Shown here in pieces: positions 1-9,950 of a DNA stretch of 64,000 nucleotides; position 1 is the first letter of the stretch; every line of letters begins with the position of its first letter. The notes beneath the pieces were generated by a model. It did not search any database and was not told where the DNA came from. It saw nothing but the letters and a program-made list of their open reading frames with translations. The DNA comes from Vibrio quintilis. Lineage in GTDB: Bacteria; Pseudomonadota; Gammaproteobacteria; Enterobacterales; Vibrionaceae. The DNA is taken from the NCBI RefSeq assembly GCF_024529975.1, contig NZ_AP024897.1, positions 2,542,001 to 2,606,000 on the forward strand, read 5' to 3'. The position numbers and the translations under genes are program-made.

Positions 1-729
1 CATCGTTGCAGTCCTGACAGTGACGCCAAGCTTGGTCAGCTCATGATGCGCTGCTCCGGAAATCCGGGAAGGCAAGGCAGGAAGAATTCTTTCACCAGCT
101 TCAATCAGGTTGACATTCAGCTTACTGGAATCCAGATCCCCAAAACCATAATTTCGCAATTCTTTCACAGCATTGTGTAACTCAGCGGACAACTCAACAC
201 CCGTTGCGCCACCACCAACAATCGCAATATCAACGGTTCCCTGACCATGATGAGCATGAAGCTTCAGAAACTCATTATTCATTTCCGTTCTGAAACGGTG
301 CGCCTGTCCCGGACTATCAAGAAAAATACAATGATCTCTGACTCCCGGTGTATTAAAGTCATTCGATGTAGAACCAATGGCTAATACCAGAATATCATAT
401 TCAACTTCTCTTCTTGGCAGTAACAGCTCATCATTCTCATCTCTCAGTTCAGCAAGGTGAATAACCTTCCGCTCCCGGTCAATATTTTCCAGACTACCCA
501 TCTGAAAATCAAAATGATGATTTTTGGCATGCGCACGATAACTCAGGGCATCAACACCTTCATCAAGTGAACCAGTAGCAACTTCATGCAATAAAGGCTT
601 CCATAAATGACTGGCATTTTTATCCACCAGCGTCATGTGAGCACGTTTTTTTCTTCCCAGGGTTCTGCCAAGTTTAGTGACGAGCTCTAAACCGCCGGCA
701 CCACCGCCTACAACTATAATTCGAGTCAC
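1..729 (-). CDS. ndh: NADH dehydrogenase, type II (NDH-2), N-terminal part
   Basis: Single-subunit, non-proton-pumping NADH:quinone oxidoreductase on the inner face of the cytoplasmic membrane. The gene starts at a GTG (727-729) and runs off the left edge of the window, so only the first 243 residues are visible and the membrane-associated C-terminus is missing. Seen: an FAD-binding Rossmann loop right at the start ([10 protein letters not shown]), the family stretch [18 protein letters not shown] at about residue 43, the [11 protein letters not shown] stretch, and the second NADH-binding Rossmann loop ([15 protein letters not shown]) at about residues 165-180. These match NDH-2 of E. coli and vibrios closely. 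The upstream region is long and holds an inverted repeat 25 bases before the start. Identification is near certain. Confidence 0.95.
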   Translation of the reverse strand, partial: MTRIIVVGGGAGGLELVTKLGRTLGRKKRAHMTLVDKNASHLWKPLLHEVATGSLDEGVDALSYRAHAKNHHFDFQMGSLENIDRERKVIHLAELRDENDELLLPRREVEYDILVLAIGSTSNDFNTPGVRDHCIFLDSPGQAHRFRTEMNNEFLKLHAHHGQGTVDIAIVGGGATGVELSAELHNAVKELRNYGFGDLDSSKLNVNLIEAGERILPALPSRISGAAHHELTKLGVTVRTATM

Positions 730-1030
730 GAAATAAATCCCCAATACACACGTACCTGGAATTTCCAGGTCAAAGTTTTAATAAATGGATGTCAACAGCA
801 AAATCCAAATCATGAATTAAACAGTAAAAACACGAGCACCGGAAATTGGTGAAGGATAAGCTGACACTTTACTTTTTTGTGTCTGCTTGAATGAATCAAA
901 GATCATTCCCTCAGGCTTTTTCTCTGAGGCAATTCAGCAGACATCTGAATTTTATAATTATCGATATTATAAGGAGCTATTCTATCCATGCAACCTATGA
1001 TTATTCACCCCAGAACAGCTCAAATATGCA
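730..1030. other. ndh / ycfP intergenic region with hairpins
   Basis: No gene is visible here. It should hold the ndh promoter and the end of the ycfP transcript, both read on the minus strand. A perfect inverted repeat ACCTGGAA-T-TTCCAGGT lies at 754-770, in the probable ndh leader. Two further hairpins, CCTCAG-N9-CTGAGG (909-929) and AATTCAG-N7-CTGAATT (931-951), lie nearer the ycfP end and could be a terminator, although neither is followed by a clear T run. I found no FNR-type TTGAT-N4-ATCAA site, although ndh is FNR-controlled in E. coli. Confidence 0.4.
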
Positions 1031-1573
1031 TCATTGATCGCATTTAAATGCATTCACAGCTTTTAAATGATGAGAAATTTTCTTAAATTTATGGCTTTGC
1101 TCATCATCCCAAATGATGTCGTAGTAATCGGACAGCTCACTCATGGTTTTAAGGTTATCAAGAAATTCATCATTTCTGGACAAAATCACCAGGCAACGGC
1201 CTTGGTTTTTAGTCCGGAACTGAGTCACACACTTGGTCGCAATATCTTCATACTCTTCAGGGCGATCAATCTTCCCATGCATATTTTCTTCGGGATGAAG
1301 ATTCGGATTAAAAATGACCTGTTTGATTCCGCATAAAAAGCCGATCCGTTCAGACCAGTATCCCCCAAGTCCAACCCCACATATTACCGGAGATGGATCG
1401 TCGCTCTGTTGAATAGCTTTATCAACTTCTTTCAACAAATGTTGCATATCATGCTTGGGATGCAACGTACTATAATTGATAAACCGGACATCATCGTCAA
1501 TAAACTTCAGCTGTAAGACTTTTTCATGATTACCCGGACTGGTAGAGTCAAAACCATGTAAGTAAATAATCAT
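1031..1573 (-). CDS. ycfP: YcfP / UPF0227 alpha/beta-hydrolase-like protein
   Basis: A 180-residue protein of the UPF0227 family, the same length as E. coli YcfP and very similar throughout (opening [42 protein letters not shown]). The fold is alpha/beta-hydrolase-like, but the nucleophile elbow reads GVGLGG, with glycine where an active esterase has serine, as in the E. coli protein. Catalysis by the usual triad is therefore doubtful and the function is unknown. It sits in the conserved hinT-lpoB-thiK-ycfP-ndh neighbourhood, all on the minus strand. In E. coli nagZ lies between thiK and ycfP; here the gap is only 66 bases and nagZ is absent from this spot. Confidence 0.9.
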   Translation of the reverse strand: MIIYLHGFDSTSPGNHEKVLQLKFIDDDVRFINYSTLHPKHDMQHLLKEVDKAIQQSDDPSPVICGVGLGGYWSERIGFLCGIKQVIFNPNLHPEENMHGKIDRPEEYEDIATKCVTQFRTKNQGRCLVILSRNDEFLDNLKTMSELSDYYDIIWDDEQSHKFKKISHHLKAVNAFKCDQ

Positions 1574-1639
1574 CTCAACCTCTCACAATTAATAGAAAAA
1601 CTGCACAAAATACCAGAGCCTCTGGCAGAGATATTTCAA

Positions 1640-2512
1640 TTATCGTTCCAAATCAGAGTCCGAAAGAACCTGCTTAATTTTTTCAGCTTCCTGCCCCATA
1701 ATCTGATTATCCCACACTATTTCAGCTATAAAATACCATAGCATAGCCAGCATTTGTGCGCGTGGGACCCATTGTTTTACGCCTTCAATCCAATCATCTG
1801 TATTCGCTATACCCCGATAATGGCAATAGTCCGTCACAATTGTTTCAAGCTTACTTTCAGAACCGAAGCTCATCGCTAAATCAAGCCGGGGATCGGACAA
1901 AGCGGCATATTCCCAGTCAATGATTTTAAAACCAGAAACTGTTTCAATAATGTTATGTGCACCAAGGTCAAAATGGCACAAAGTATCAGGAATATCCGTA
2001 ATATTCGGCATGACTCGCCAGCGTTCATACAGTAACTGCAGAGCATCGGTAGAAAAGCCCAAAGACTGCAGCCGGAACCAGTAATGATCTAATCGGGCAA
2101 TATATGAAAAAGGGATGACAGGTAAATGGCTGACAGGAAACTGATGAACCCGGGCAAACAACCCGACTAACAGGTTTCTGTCCTCTTGTTTTAATGGTGC
2201 TCCTTCAATCCATTCAACAATCAATCCTTGCTCAGATATACAGAATGGTTTGGGAGATAAAAGAAAACCGGCTTTATTCAGGGCTGATAGAATCTGATAC
2301 TCCTGATGCCTGGAAACAGAAAAATGTTTCGTCACGGTCGTGGAAGGACGCCACACAACGGGTACGTGCTCATGAAACTCAACCTTCCAGCAACGATTCG
2401 TCAGGCCTCCGATCAATGTTTCGGCAATCAAAGGGGACTCTTTCATCAAACCGGAAACAGAGACTAATGACGGTTCAAGCAAACAAGCTTCCTGCCACGA
2501 CATACGTGCCAT
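1640..2512 (-). CDS. thiK: Thiamine kinase-like phosphotransferase
   Basis: APH/choline-kinase-fold small-molecule kinase of 290 residues. Seen: the Brenner-type catalytic motif CHFDLGAHNII at about residues 179-189 (catalytic Asp, metal-binding Asn) and the metal-binding IIDWEYAALSDPRLDLA stretch at about 198-214. Gene order (lpoB upstream, ycfP downstream) matches E. coli thiK, whose product phosphorylates thiamine to thiamine monophosphate in salvage. The overall sequence is divergent, so the substrate rests mainly on position. A second in-frame ATG at residue 4 is an equally possible start. Confidence 0.75.
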   Translation of the reverse strand: MARMSWQEACLLEPSLVSVSGLMKESPLIAETLIGGLTNRCWKVEFHEHVPVVWRPSTTVTKHFSVSRHQEYQILSALNKAGFLLSPKPFCISEQGLIVEWIEGAPLKQEDRNLLVGLFARVHQFPVSHLPVIPFSYIARLDHYWFRLQSLGFSTDALQLLYERWRVMPNITDIPDTLCHFDLGAHNIIETVSGFKIIDWEYAALSDPRLDLAMSFGSESKLETIVTDYCHYRGIANTDDWIEGVKQWVPRAQMLAMLWYFIAEIVWDNQIMGQEAEKIKQVLSDSDLER

Positions 2513-2564
2513 TATCGTCTCCTTCCCGGCTCAGATTTAGTTACATTGACTAAAATATGAACGT

Positions 2565-3155
2565 TTAAAGGCCAAGAAATGATTTTGTCTGTTCTTTTCT
2601 GATTTCAGTTTCATCAGCCCACTCAATCAGGCCTGTTTTTAAATCCATCAGGCGCATTGTCATTTTATAGTAGACATCTTTATCACTGCCTGCATTTTTA
2701 ACAATACTGGATAAATTGCCATAAAGCATATACTGAGCTCCCAACATTTTCCCAAACTGTATAGAGCTGCTTTTATCCACTAACTGATCATTATTCTGAA
2801 AATTAAGCTGCTCCCTGACCGCTTCAACTCTGTCCATATCAACAAAGCGAAACTTACCGGAGTTCAGTAACTTTGTACTAATGGTGTCAGTAATCGACTC
2901 TGTATCAATGTGCTCACTTGTCTTATTCTTGATTCTTTCAACAAAAACAATTGGTCTGACATTATGGGTAATCACCGCAACAGATCCTGACTTCATCATA
3001 CTATCTACCATATCCGAAGCGATCGTTTGCAAGTCTGTAGAGCCAAAATCAACAGTTTTCGTCTCAACAGCCTGAGCATCACCATAATACACTTTACTGG
3101 AACAGCCGCTCATGATTGCAGCCAGCCCCAATACTAAAATCATACTCTTTTTCAT
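2565..3155 (-). CDS. lpoB: Penicillin-binding protein activator LpoB
   Basis: Outer-membrane lipoprotein that reaches across the periplasm to stimulate the peptidoglycan synthase PBP1b. The start chosen here (MKKSMILVLGL) has a strong ribosome binding site, GAGGTGG, seven bases upstream; a longer reading from a TTG would overlap that site. Seen: a lipoprotein signal ending SGC at about residues 16-18, then the LpoB/YcfM core with TDTISTKLLNSGKFRFVD and YMLYGNLSSIVK. The protein is 196 residues. It is the middle gene of a probable operon with the COG3014 lipoprotein upstream and thiK downstream. Confidence 0.9.
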   Translation of the reverse strand: MKKSMILVLGLAAIMSGCSSKVYYGDAQAVETKTVDFGSTDLQTIASDMVDSMMKSGSVAVITHNVRPIVFVERIKNKTSEHIDTESITDTISTKLLNSGKFRFVDMDRVEAVREQLNFQNNDQLVDKSSSIQFGKMLGAQYMLYGNLSSIVKNAGSDKDVYYKMTMRLMDLKTGLIEWADETEIRKEQTKSFLGL

Positions 3156-3319
3156 AAAGGTCCACCTCAACCCACTTTCATCTATTTATCAAACCTGCTT
3201 TGCCTGGTTTCTGAAAACGTTGACGAAAACAACTCATATTTCAATAACGTTCAAGTATAGACCGATTTTGAACAGCGTACACTTAATTCAATATATTGGC
3301 AGCAAAATGGGAATACAGC

Positions 3320-4720
3320 TCATAGTTTCCCTAATACTTTATGCCAGACAACTGCATTATCGCCCTGCCGGGATACCCAGACTAAAGCCGTCTCCTGCTC
3401 AGGCACATTAAAAGTATATGCCTGATGGCCAACAACAATTTTCTGTTCCCCGGATGCAACAACCTTAGTCGCACTAAAAACAGAACCAGGTAATGTTAAC
3501 CAGCTTCGTGTATCTGGTTGTTCTGTGGCAACATTCCAGACATTCATTACGAAATTTACAACACCTTTACTGTCTTCATGACTCAGTCCATGCCGCAGAC
3601 TATTTTTCGCGACTAATCGCAATATCTGACGAAATATCACAGATGGAAGCATCTCCTTCAGGTGATATCTGGCCATTAGATTCGTGTCTGCCAGCAATGT
3701 TCCATATATATTCTGCTTGTTTAGATATACAGGCTGTACTTTTGTATGATGATATGACTGATAATAAGGTAAAGCCAGAGAATACAAACCATCATGTCTG
3801 CTCTCGTGGAAAACCGGGACGAATTGCTGCCATCCCTTAAGCATATCTACAACACCCTGTTCCTGAATAATAATTACACGGCTATGACCGGAAGGCAAAA
3901 CTAAAGAAAGGTTTCCATAACGTTTGTTCAACAAAGACAGATCATCTTTCATTCCTAACTTTCTTGCACACCTTACCGCTCCCTGAATAACACTGGTATT
4001 ATCAGGCGCGACAGCAAGCGCACGGCGATAATCAACATACGCATCATTCAGATTCCCGGCGGCTTCATAGAGCAATGCTGAAAGATAAAACAAATAGCCA
4101 TTTTGCACAGCCTGCAGTTCTGCTCCGGCATCAGGATACCCGGAAAGAATGCTCCCCATATCAGGCTGAATCCCCTGTTCCTCTAATTTTTCCTGTTCGT
4201 GCGCTAACGCTTCTTCCCTTAATTTTTTAGCTTGCTCCTGAACCTGATTTGCCTGCCTCAGTTCTACCAGTGCATCCTGCAATTGATTGTCATATACATA
4301 CGAGAGAGCCAAATAAAGGTGGAGAAAGCCGACTTCATAATCCGCCGGAACATAATCATTCATATTATCATTAACAAACAATGATCCCAGATTTGTCGCT
4401 TCCCTTGTCAATGAAATAGTTGCAAGTTGTTGTTGACGCAGAATCGCTTGATGGCCTTCATCAAAAAAAAGACGACTTTGCTGATAATCATGATTGAGTA
4501 AAGCTATTCGTCCTTTTTCCATTGGGCTCAGGATATCATCTGCTTCAGGATCACGACTTAAGATGTTCTGAGCATCCGGGTAGTTTCCCTGCTGCAACAT
4601 CAGGTGAAGTTCACTGTTTTGGGTAGCATAATCACTAAACAGGTTTTCGGCCGAAAAACTGGCACAAGCATTCACCATAAAGATCATAAGAAAAATAGAA
4701 ACGTACCGAAAAAAATTCAT
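3320..4720 (-). CDS. COG3014-type lipoprotein with TPR-like repeats
   Basis: A 466-residue predicted lipoprotein: signal peptide ending VNAC at residues 16-19, so Cys19 would be lipidated. The first 250 residues are helical, with TPR-like character (GNYPDAQNILSRDPEADD; GNLNDAYVDYRRALAVAPDN). A predicted beta-rich C-terminal domain follows. It lies directly upstream of lpoB, where vibrios carry an uncharacterised COG3014 family gene, so a role in cell-envelope assembly or PBP1b control is suggested by context only. The enteric neighbour ycfL is not present between hinT and lpoB here. Confidence 0.75.
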   Translation of the reverse strand: MNFFRYVSIFLMIFMVNACASFSAENLFSDYATQNSELHLMLQQGNYPDAQNILSRDPEADDILSPMEKGRIALLNHDYQQSRLFFDEGHQAILRQQQLATISLTREATNLGSLFVNDNMNDYVPADYEVGFLHLYLALSYVYDNQLQDALVELRQANQVQEQAKKLREEALAHEQEKLEEQGIQPDMGSILSGYPDAGAELQAVQNGYLFYLSALLYEAAGNLNDAYVDYRRALAVAPDNTSVIQGAVRCARKLGMKDDLSLLNKRYGNLSLVLPSGHSRVIIIQEQGVVDMLKGWQQFVPVFHESRHDGLYSLALPYYQSYHHTKVQPVYLNKQNIYGTLLADTNLMARYHLKEMLPSVIFRQILRLVAKNSLRHGLSHEDSKGVVNFVMNVWNVATEQPDTRSWLTLPGSVFSATKVVASGEQKIVVGHQAYTFNVPEQETALVWVSRQGDNAVVWHKVLGKL

Positions 4721-4806
4721 TCAAATTTCGCCTGATTTTATCAACTTACTGACTATATCTACCCAAATAAAGTCCAATATATAACCCGGATAATTTTCCG
4801 GAAATA

Positions 4807-5157
4807 CTAATCCATCAGTAAAGGTCCTAACGGCTTACCACCCAACAAGTGCATATGAACATGATAAACTTCTTGTCCACCATGAGAATTACAATTCACA
4901 ATCAATCGATAACCATCCTCCGCAATATTTTCTTGCTCCGCCAGTTTTCTGGCTACTGTAAACAAGCGCCCTAAAGCTAATTCATCACTCTCTTCAACAT
5001 CGTTGATAGTGGGAATCAGTTTATTTGGAATAATCAGAATATGGCTTGGCGCTCTCGGTGTTATATCCCTGAATGCAGTGACCAAATCATCCTGATAGAG
5101 AATATCAGCAGGGATTTCTTTACGAATGATCTTACTGAATATAGTTTCTTCAGCCAT
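4807..5157 (-). CDS. hinT: HIT-family purine nucleoside phosphoramidase HinT
   Basis: Small cytosolic histidine-triad hydrolase of 116 residues that cleaves purine nucleoside phosphoramidates. Seen: [19 protein letters not shown] at the N-terminus, the central [16 protein letters not shown] stretch, and the C-terminal histidine triad HVHMHLLGG, whose middle His is the catalytic nucleophile. Length and sequence match E. coli HinT (YcfF). It is the first gene of the minus-strand group running toward ndh. Confidence 0.95.
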   Translation of the reverse strand: MAEETIFSKIIRKEIPADILYQDDLVTAFRDITPRAPSHILIIPNKLIPTINDVEESDELALGRLFTVARKLAEQENIAEDGYRLIVNCNSHGGQEVYHVHMHLLGGKPLGPLLMD

Positions 5158-5605
5158 AATTGCTCCTAGTATTTCATATGTTGTTATTTGGGGTACAGTT
5201 AAAAAGATCGGGGACTCCCGGACAAAAGCCCATGTCCCTGAAAGGCATACATTAACATAGCAAAAGTACTTCTCATGTACCGGCTACCCTCTTCAAATTT
5301 ATGCGGGGTTAAATCAAAGCATATGTCCGGATAAAGTATGCTCTTTTTAAAAATGAAGCTCAATCAAAACTCTTCTTTCAAAATCATCAAGCAGGACAGA
5401 TTGCGATAGTAAAAAACACCTCCAGATATGCAACAAGACAAATACCCACTAAATCATATCTGGTTATATCCTGTAAAAAACTGGTTATATTTCGGTACTT
5501 ATTATGTTGAACCTCTTGTTTTTTGTCGGTTTCATCATATATATGTTAAAAGCAACCTGCACCTCTTTCCGTTCACTTTTTGCAGGTACGCATGAGGGGA
5601 AACCT
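5158..5605. other. Divergent promoter region, hinT / CARF gene
   Basis: About 450 bases with no supported gene. It separates hinT (minus) from the CARF-nuclease gene (plus) and must hold both promoters. An open frame continues upstream from the CARF gene to 5504, but the ribosome binding site and family length favour the start at 5606, so I treat 5504-5605 as leader. Repeated CTGGTTATAT boxes are listed separately. Confidence 0.4.
5460..5490 (+). repeat. Pair of direct repeats upstream of CARF gene
   Basis: The 10-mer CTGGTTATAT occurs at 5460-5469 and again at 5481-5490, exactly 21 bases (two helical turns) apart. Each also resembles an extended -10 element (TGGTTATAT). They may be an operator pair or alternative promoter elements for the CARF gene. 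Significance is unproven. Confidence 0.35.
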
Positions 5606-6766
5606 ATGATTATTCATGTTGGCATCATTGACCAGGATCCTGTTCGGCTTGTCACTCCACTACTGGATCACAGGAATGTGAGTTCGCATATTATCTTGCT
5701 TGGCGATAGTACTCAGGAAACAATGTATCACCGTATTCATGCGGTACTTGAACAACACCAGATTACAAGTGAATTTTACGAGATTCCTTCCGGAAGTAAT
5801 ATTATCTCGATTAAAAGTGCAATCTATAAATTAGCCAATGAGTTAAAACATAAAGGTCAACATATTCAGCTGAATGCAAGCTGTGGTTTGAGACACAGAC
5901 TGTTATCTGTTTATGAAGTATTCCGCAGCTTTCAGTGGCCGATTTTTGTCGTTGAGCCAGATTCTGACTGCCTGTGCTGGCTTTATCCTGATAATTTTCA
6001 AGACACTCAGGTACAGGATCGTATTACTATTTCTGATTATCTGACAATCTTTGGTGCCAGAGGAGAGTTTGCAGAACAAAAACTAACGCCATCAATGGAT
6101 ACCAAACTATGCAAACTTGGAGAATACTGGGCCGGTAATGCGCTTGAGTTAGGACCGGGCCTTGCAACACTAAATTACCTTGCAACAACCTGCCGTAAAG
6201 AACAAAAGCTATCCGTTTCTTTGACTGAAAAACAGCAGGGATACAAAGAACTCAGCATACTTATCAGTGACCTGGTTAATGCTGAATTAGCCTTTTATGA
6301 TAAAGGAATACTTACATTTGCCAATGAGGACGCCAGAAGATTTGCTAATGGTGAGTGGCTGGAGACATTAGTCAATAATGTTGTCAGACAAATTCAGGAT
6401 GATATGCCGACCATTCAGGATCGTTCACTCAACGTCCAGGTTTACCGGCAACTGGGTGACAGAGAAGTCAAAAATGAGCTTGATATAGCAACGGTTGTAA
6501 ACAACAAACTCCATATCATTGAGTGTAAAACCAAGGGAATGAGAGACGACGGAGATGACACCCTCTATAAACTGGAATCTCTCCGCGATCTTCTTGGGGG
6601 ATTACAAGCCAGAGCAATGTTAATTAGTTTCAGACCTCTCAGACAAAATGATGTAACAAGAGCTCAGGATTTAGGCCTGGCGCTGATTGGCCCTGAAGAA
6701 TTAAAAACTTTAAAAAGCCATTTAACATGCTGGTTCAAACAGGCAGGTGGTCAGGAAAACCTTTAA
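5606..6766 (+). CDS. CARF-domain nuclease of the VC1899 (DUF1887) family
   Basis: A 386-residue protein matching the DUF1887 family, whose V. cholerae member VC1899 has a known structure with an N-terminal CARF (Rossmann-like) domain and a C-terminal restriction-endonuclease-like domain. Start at 5606 is chosen because GAGGGGA lies five bases upstream and the resulting length fits the family. Seen: CARF half at about residues 1-140 with the loop LNASCGLRHR; nuclease half with the PD-(D/E)xK signature spread over NELDIATVV and HIIECKTKG at about residues 290-315. Relatives (Can2/Card1) are activated by cyclic oligoadenylate made by type III CRISPR complexes, but no CRISPR array or cas gene is present in this window. 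Likely a defence or stress nuclease; the activator here is unknown. Confidence 0.85.
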   Translation: MIIHVGIIDQDPVRLVTPLLDHRNVSSHIILLGDSTQETMYHRIHAVLEQHQITSEFYEIPSGSNIISIKSAIYKLANELKHKGQHIQLNASCGLRHRLLSVYEVFRSFQWPIFVVEPDSDCLCWLYPDNFQDTQVQDRITISDYLTIFGARGEFAEQKLTPSMDTKLCKLGEYWAGNALELGPGLATLNYLATTCRKEQKLSVSLTEKQQGYKELSILISDLVNAELAFYDKGILTFANEDARRFANGEWLETLVNNVVRQIQDDMPTIQDRSLNVQVYRQLGDREVKNELDIATVVNNKLHIIECKTKGMRDDGDDTLYKLESLRDLLGGLQARAMLISFRPLRQNDVTRAQDLGLALIGPEELKTLKSHLTCWFKQAGGQENL

Positions 6767-6769
6767 TTA

Positions 6770-6799
6770 AAAAAGAAAGGGCTTGCCCTTTCTTTTTTA
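6770..6799. terminator. Bidirectional intrinsic terminator
   Basis: A GC-tipped hairpin, AAAGAAAGGGC-TT-GCCCTTTCTTT, lies between the convergent ends of the CARF gene (6766) and fadR (6817). It has a T run on the plus side and an A run upstream, so it can serve both strands. Confidence 0.85.
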
Positions 6800-6816
6800 T
6801 CAGATTAATCAATTTT

Positions 6817-7653
6817 CTAGCAATCATCTTCAGTAAAGCTGGTCGGTAAAGAACGCTTCATTTCATTCCAGATTTGACCACTTTCTATACCATACTGACG
6901 AATCAGAGCAGGTAATTGTTCCCGGTTTTCTGAACAACATAAAACCAACAAATCTTTGTAGAAATTCAGTGCCAGATCCCGGGCTTCCGGATTTGAAAAA
7001 TAATAGGAGCCCACACGATCATAAAGCTTCTTCAATCCATTAAAAATCAGTCCATATATCTGATTTCCCGAATGAAATGCCAAACGCTGAAATAACATGT
7101 AGTCATAAAAATTGAAAGTCTTGGCGATTAACTTCTGCTCTCTTTCTTCCAGATCTTCTTCTTCACTTTTAATGTGATGAAGAATCTTCCCGGCATACTG
7201 TGAGTTCTCAATAAAGTCATCCCAGGATTCAGCATTCAGTAACGATTCACAGGACTCAATAACTCTCTGAATCGTTTTTTGTGACTGACTTTGATTCACT
7301 TTAAATGCATAACGCATAAAAATTGGACTGATGTTAGTTCGTACCGCAAGTAAATCTTCAACAATACTCGTTGCATTGTCTGCATCGAGCGTCATCAGGG
7401 TATCCAGAATATGTAGTCCTGAAGTCTCCATAAACTGATTAACCTTAGTCGGTTTTCCATGCTGAATCGTTAACCAGCCATCACGGGCTAAACGTTGTAA
7501 AACTTCCCGTAAAGTCGTTCTCGTAACACCAATTAGTTCTGACAGTTCTCTTTCGGCAGGGAGAATAGAACCTGGAGGAAAACGTCCATTCCAGATACTT
7601 TCTATAATATATTTTTCTGCAAAACCAGCCGGGCTTTTTGCCTTAATGACCAT
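6817..7653 (-). CDS. fadR: Fatty acid metabolism regulator FadR
   Basis: GntR-family regulator that represses fatty acid degradation and activates unsaturated fatty acid synthesis, and is released from DNA by long-chain acyl-CoA. Seen: N-terminal winged helix ([42 protein letters not shown], residues about 29-70) and the all-helical acyl-CoA domain. At 278 residues it is about 40 longer than E. coli FadR. The extra segment lies around residues 138-175 (acidic stretch [11 protein letters not shown]), as in V. cholerae FadR, where the insert contributes to a second ligand site. Divergent from nhaB, as in E. coli. Confidence 0.95.
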   Translation of the reverse strand: MVIKAKSPAGFAEKYIIESIWNGRFPPGSILPAERELSELIGVTRTTLREVLQRLARDGWLTIQHGKPTKVNQFMETSGLHILDTLMTLDADNATSIVEDLLAVRTNISPIFMRYAFKVNQSQSQKTIQRVIESCESLLNAESWDDFIENSQYAGKILHHIKSEEEDLEEREQKLIAKTFNFYDYMLFQRLAFHSGNQIYGLIFNGLKKLYDRVGSYYFSNPEARDLALNFYKDLLVLCCSENREQLPALIRQYGIESGQIWNEMKRSLPTSFTEDDC

Positions 7654-7868
7654 TCAGTACTTTTCCAGTTAAGTTTTTGTAAGACAAGTGGCCCATATGA
7701 TACCACCAGTTGTTGCAATGCGGAAATTTCACATCCAGTTATTTTTCTGGTATTACTCTTACCGATCATTGATAAGACGAATAACTTATTGCAGATTTGA
7801 TTTAGCTTAAGATTACCATTCTGAAATTCAAATACAATGAAATCGTCATCAATTGAGTATCTATTCAA
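7602..7868 (-). CDS. Possible small ORF upstream of fadR
   Basis: An 88-codon open frame from a TTG, overlapping the first 52 bases of fadR in another frame. The first 70 residues look protein-like ([17 protein letters not shown], then [17 protein letters not shown]), loosely recalling the start of a ToxR-type winged helix. There is no convincing ribosome binding site and the tail is dictated by fadR coding sequence. It may be a gene remnant or chance. Low confidence. Confidence 0.2.
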   Translation of the reverse strand: MNRYSIDDDFIVFEFQNGNLKLNQICNKLFVLSMIGKSNTRKITGCEISALQQLVVSYGPLVLQKLNWKSTEWSLRQKARLVLQKNIL

Positions 7869-8275
7869 TAAATGGCATTAAAATTATTAATAAAATTACA
7901 TAATTGTAAATTTACTACATATTTATTAACCTAACCGGAATCATTGAAGATCACTATTGAGGCCGGGATCACGTAACGAGTGTGAAGTTGTTACACTTTT
8001 TATACTAAAACAATTATATTTGATGCGTTTTATATGTGAGAATCTTCAGTAATAGCGCATTATTTTTTATCTACGAGTCATAACCTAATATAGGAATATG
8101 GTTTTCAAAAATGGAAACCACACCTTTTTTTTGTTTGGGAGTAGCAAGTTGATTGTTCAAAAAGAAACCTGTTACTGTGAAATGTATAATTTTTGAATAG
8201 ATAATACCGTATATCTTACGGGCAATAGCAGTGGTTATAAATATCTGTTCATAACAAATAATAAGAGTAATCATC
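7869..8275. other. fadR / nhaB divergent promoter region
   Basis: AT-rich non-coding region that must carry the fadR and nhaB promoters. A near-dyad GTGTGAA-GTTG-TTACAC is present near 7980-7997 and could be a regulator site. I see no clear FadR operator. The nhaB start is preceded by ATAAGAGTAATC, a modest ribosome binding site. Confidence 0.35.
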
Positions 8276-9871
8276 ATGCCTATTTCATTAAGAAATGCTT
8301 TTATTAAAAATTTCCTTGGAAAGGCGCCAGACTGGTATAAGCTGGCAATCATCGCGTTTCTTATCATCAACCCTATCGTCTTCTTTTATGTGAGCCCATT
8401 CGTTGCAGGCTGGTGCCTTGTCGCAGAATTCATCTTTACTCTGGCAATGGCTCTGAAATGTTACCCCCTTCAACCCGGGGGATTACTTGCTATAGAAGCA
8501 GTTGCAATAGGAATGACCAGTCCGGAACAGGTCAAACATGAATTAGTTGCAAATATTGAAGTACTCCTTCTCCTGATCTTTATGGTTGCGGGTATCTACT
8601 TCATGAAACAACTGCTGCTTTTCATATTCACGAAAATACTTTTAGGCGTACGTTCAAAAGTAAAACTTTCACTGGCATTTTGTGTCGCGGCTGCGTTTCT
8701 TTCCGCATTCTTAGATGCACTGACAGTTATTGCTGTCATTATTAGTGTCGCTGTCGGTTTCTATGCGATATACCATAAAGTGGCTTCCGGCCGCGGGGAG
8801 CATCATTCTCATGATCACACCCGTGATGAGCATATCTCAGATCTCACAAGAGATGACCTGGAAAACTACCGTTCTTTCCTCAGGTCTCTTTTGATGCATT
8901 CTGGTGTTGGAACTGCCTTAGGTGGCGTAATGACAATGGTGGGCGAGCCTCAAAACCTTATCATTGCAGATCAGGCCCACTGGCATTTTGGTGAGTTCCT
9001 GATTCGGATGTCTCCGGTGACATTCCCCGTTTTCATTTTTGGTGTTTTCACATGTATTCTTGTCGAAAAAATGAAAATCTTTGGCTACGGAGCTACGCTC
9101 CCTGAAAACGTACGAAAAATTCTGGTTGATTATGAAACAGAACAGAAAAAACATCGTACAAATCTTGATGTAGCAAAACTCTGGATACAGGGACTGATTG
9201 CGGTTTGGTTGATCGTCGGTTTAGCTGTTCATGTCGCAGCTGTTGGTCTAATCGGGTTGTCAGTCATAATTCTTGCGACAACATTCACCGGAGTCATTGA
9301 CGAACACGCGATCGGTAAAGCATTTGAAGAAGCATTGCCATTTACAGCTTTGCTTGCAGTCTTCTTCTCTATTGTTGCCGTCATCATCGACCAACATCTG
9401 TTTAAGCCGGTAATAGAAGCGGTGCTACATCTGGAAAACGCAGATCTGCAGCTGGCAATGTTCTATATAGCGAATGGTTTACTTTCAATGGTGTCTGATA
9501 ACGTCTTTGTCGGAACTGTTTACATCAACGAAGTGAAGACAGCGCTTAATGAAGGTGTTATCACACGTGATCAGTTCGACCTGCTTGCTGTCGCTATTAA
9601 CACCGGAACTAACCTGCCATCCGTAGCAACCCCGAATGGACAAGCTGCATTCCTGTTCTTGCTGACTTCAGCATTAGCACCTTTGATCAGATTATCTTAT
9701 GGGCGAATGGTTATCATGGCTCTGCCTTATACCATCGTACTGGCAATTATCGGTTTACTTGGCATTATGTTCCTTGTTGAGCCAATGACAGCAGCTTATT
9801 ACGATCTGCACTGGATATCTCACCATGTGCCTCAGGCCCTTTCTCCTGTAACATCTGGCGGCGGTCACTAA
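8276..9871 (+). CDS. nhaB: Na+/H+ antiporter NhaB
   Basis: Inner-membrane sodium/proton antiporter of 531 residues with about a dozen hydrophobic segments. It exports Na+ using the proton gradient, important in salty habitats. Seen: family stretches such as [38 protein letters not shown], the polar loop [14 protein letters not shown], and the conserved [18 protein letters not shown] and [20 protein letters not shown] regions. Followed by its own terminator, then dsbB on the same strand. Confidence 0.95.
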   Translation: MPISLRNAFIKNFLGKAPDWYKLAIIAFLIINPIVFFYVSPFVAGWCLVAEFIFTLAMALKCYPLQPGGLLAIEAVAIGMTSPEQVKHELVANIEVLLLLIFMVAGIYFMKQLLLFIFTKILLGVRSKVKLSLAFCVAAAFLSAFLDALTVIAVIISVAVGFYAIYHKVASGRGEHHSHDHTRDEHISDLTRDDLENYRSFLRSLLMHSGVGTALGGVMTMVGEPQNLIIADQAHWHFGEFLIRMSPVTFPVFIFGVFTCILVEKMKIFGYGATLPENVRKILVDYETEQKKHRTNLDVAKLWIQGLIAVWLIVGLAVHVAAVGLIGLSVIILATTFTGVIDEHAIGKAFEEALPFTALLAVFFSIVAVIIDQHLFKPVIEAVLHLENADLQLAMFYIANGLLSMVSDNVFVGTVYINEVKTALNEGVITRDQFDLLAVAINTGTNLPSVATPNGQAAFLFLLTSALAPLIRLSYGRMVIMALPYTIVLAIIGLLGIMFLVEPMTAAYYDLHWISHHVPQALSPVTSGGGH

Positions 9872-9902
9872 TTACCTCTTGAGTCCGGAACTATTTCGCG
9901 TT

Positions 9903-9935
9903 AAAAAGCTCTGTAATACAGAGCTTTTTATTTTT
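9903..9935 (+). terminator. Terminator after nhaB
   Basis: Perfect 11-bp hairpin AAAAAGCTCTG-TAATA-CAGAGCTTTTT (9903-9929) running into further T residues. It lies between nhaB and dsbB, inside the upstream extension of the dsbB frame, which supports the later dsbB start at 9951. Confidence 0.85.
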
Positions 9936-9950
9936 ACAGGATATAAAACA

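Noticed and set aside
1573..1640. nagZ remnant between thiK and ycfP
   Set aside because: The gap is only 66 bases and shows no similarity to nagZ; the gene is simply not at this place.
5504..5605. N-terminal extension of the CARF protein with a membrane helix
   Set aside because: GAGGGGA lies just before ATG 5606 and the shorter protein matches the family length; the extension is likely leader sequence.
9879..9950. Longer DsbB starting at 9879
   Set aside because: The region contains a strong terminator hairpin and T run, so it cannot be part of a normal coding start.
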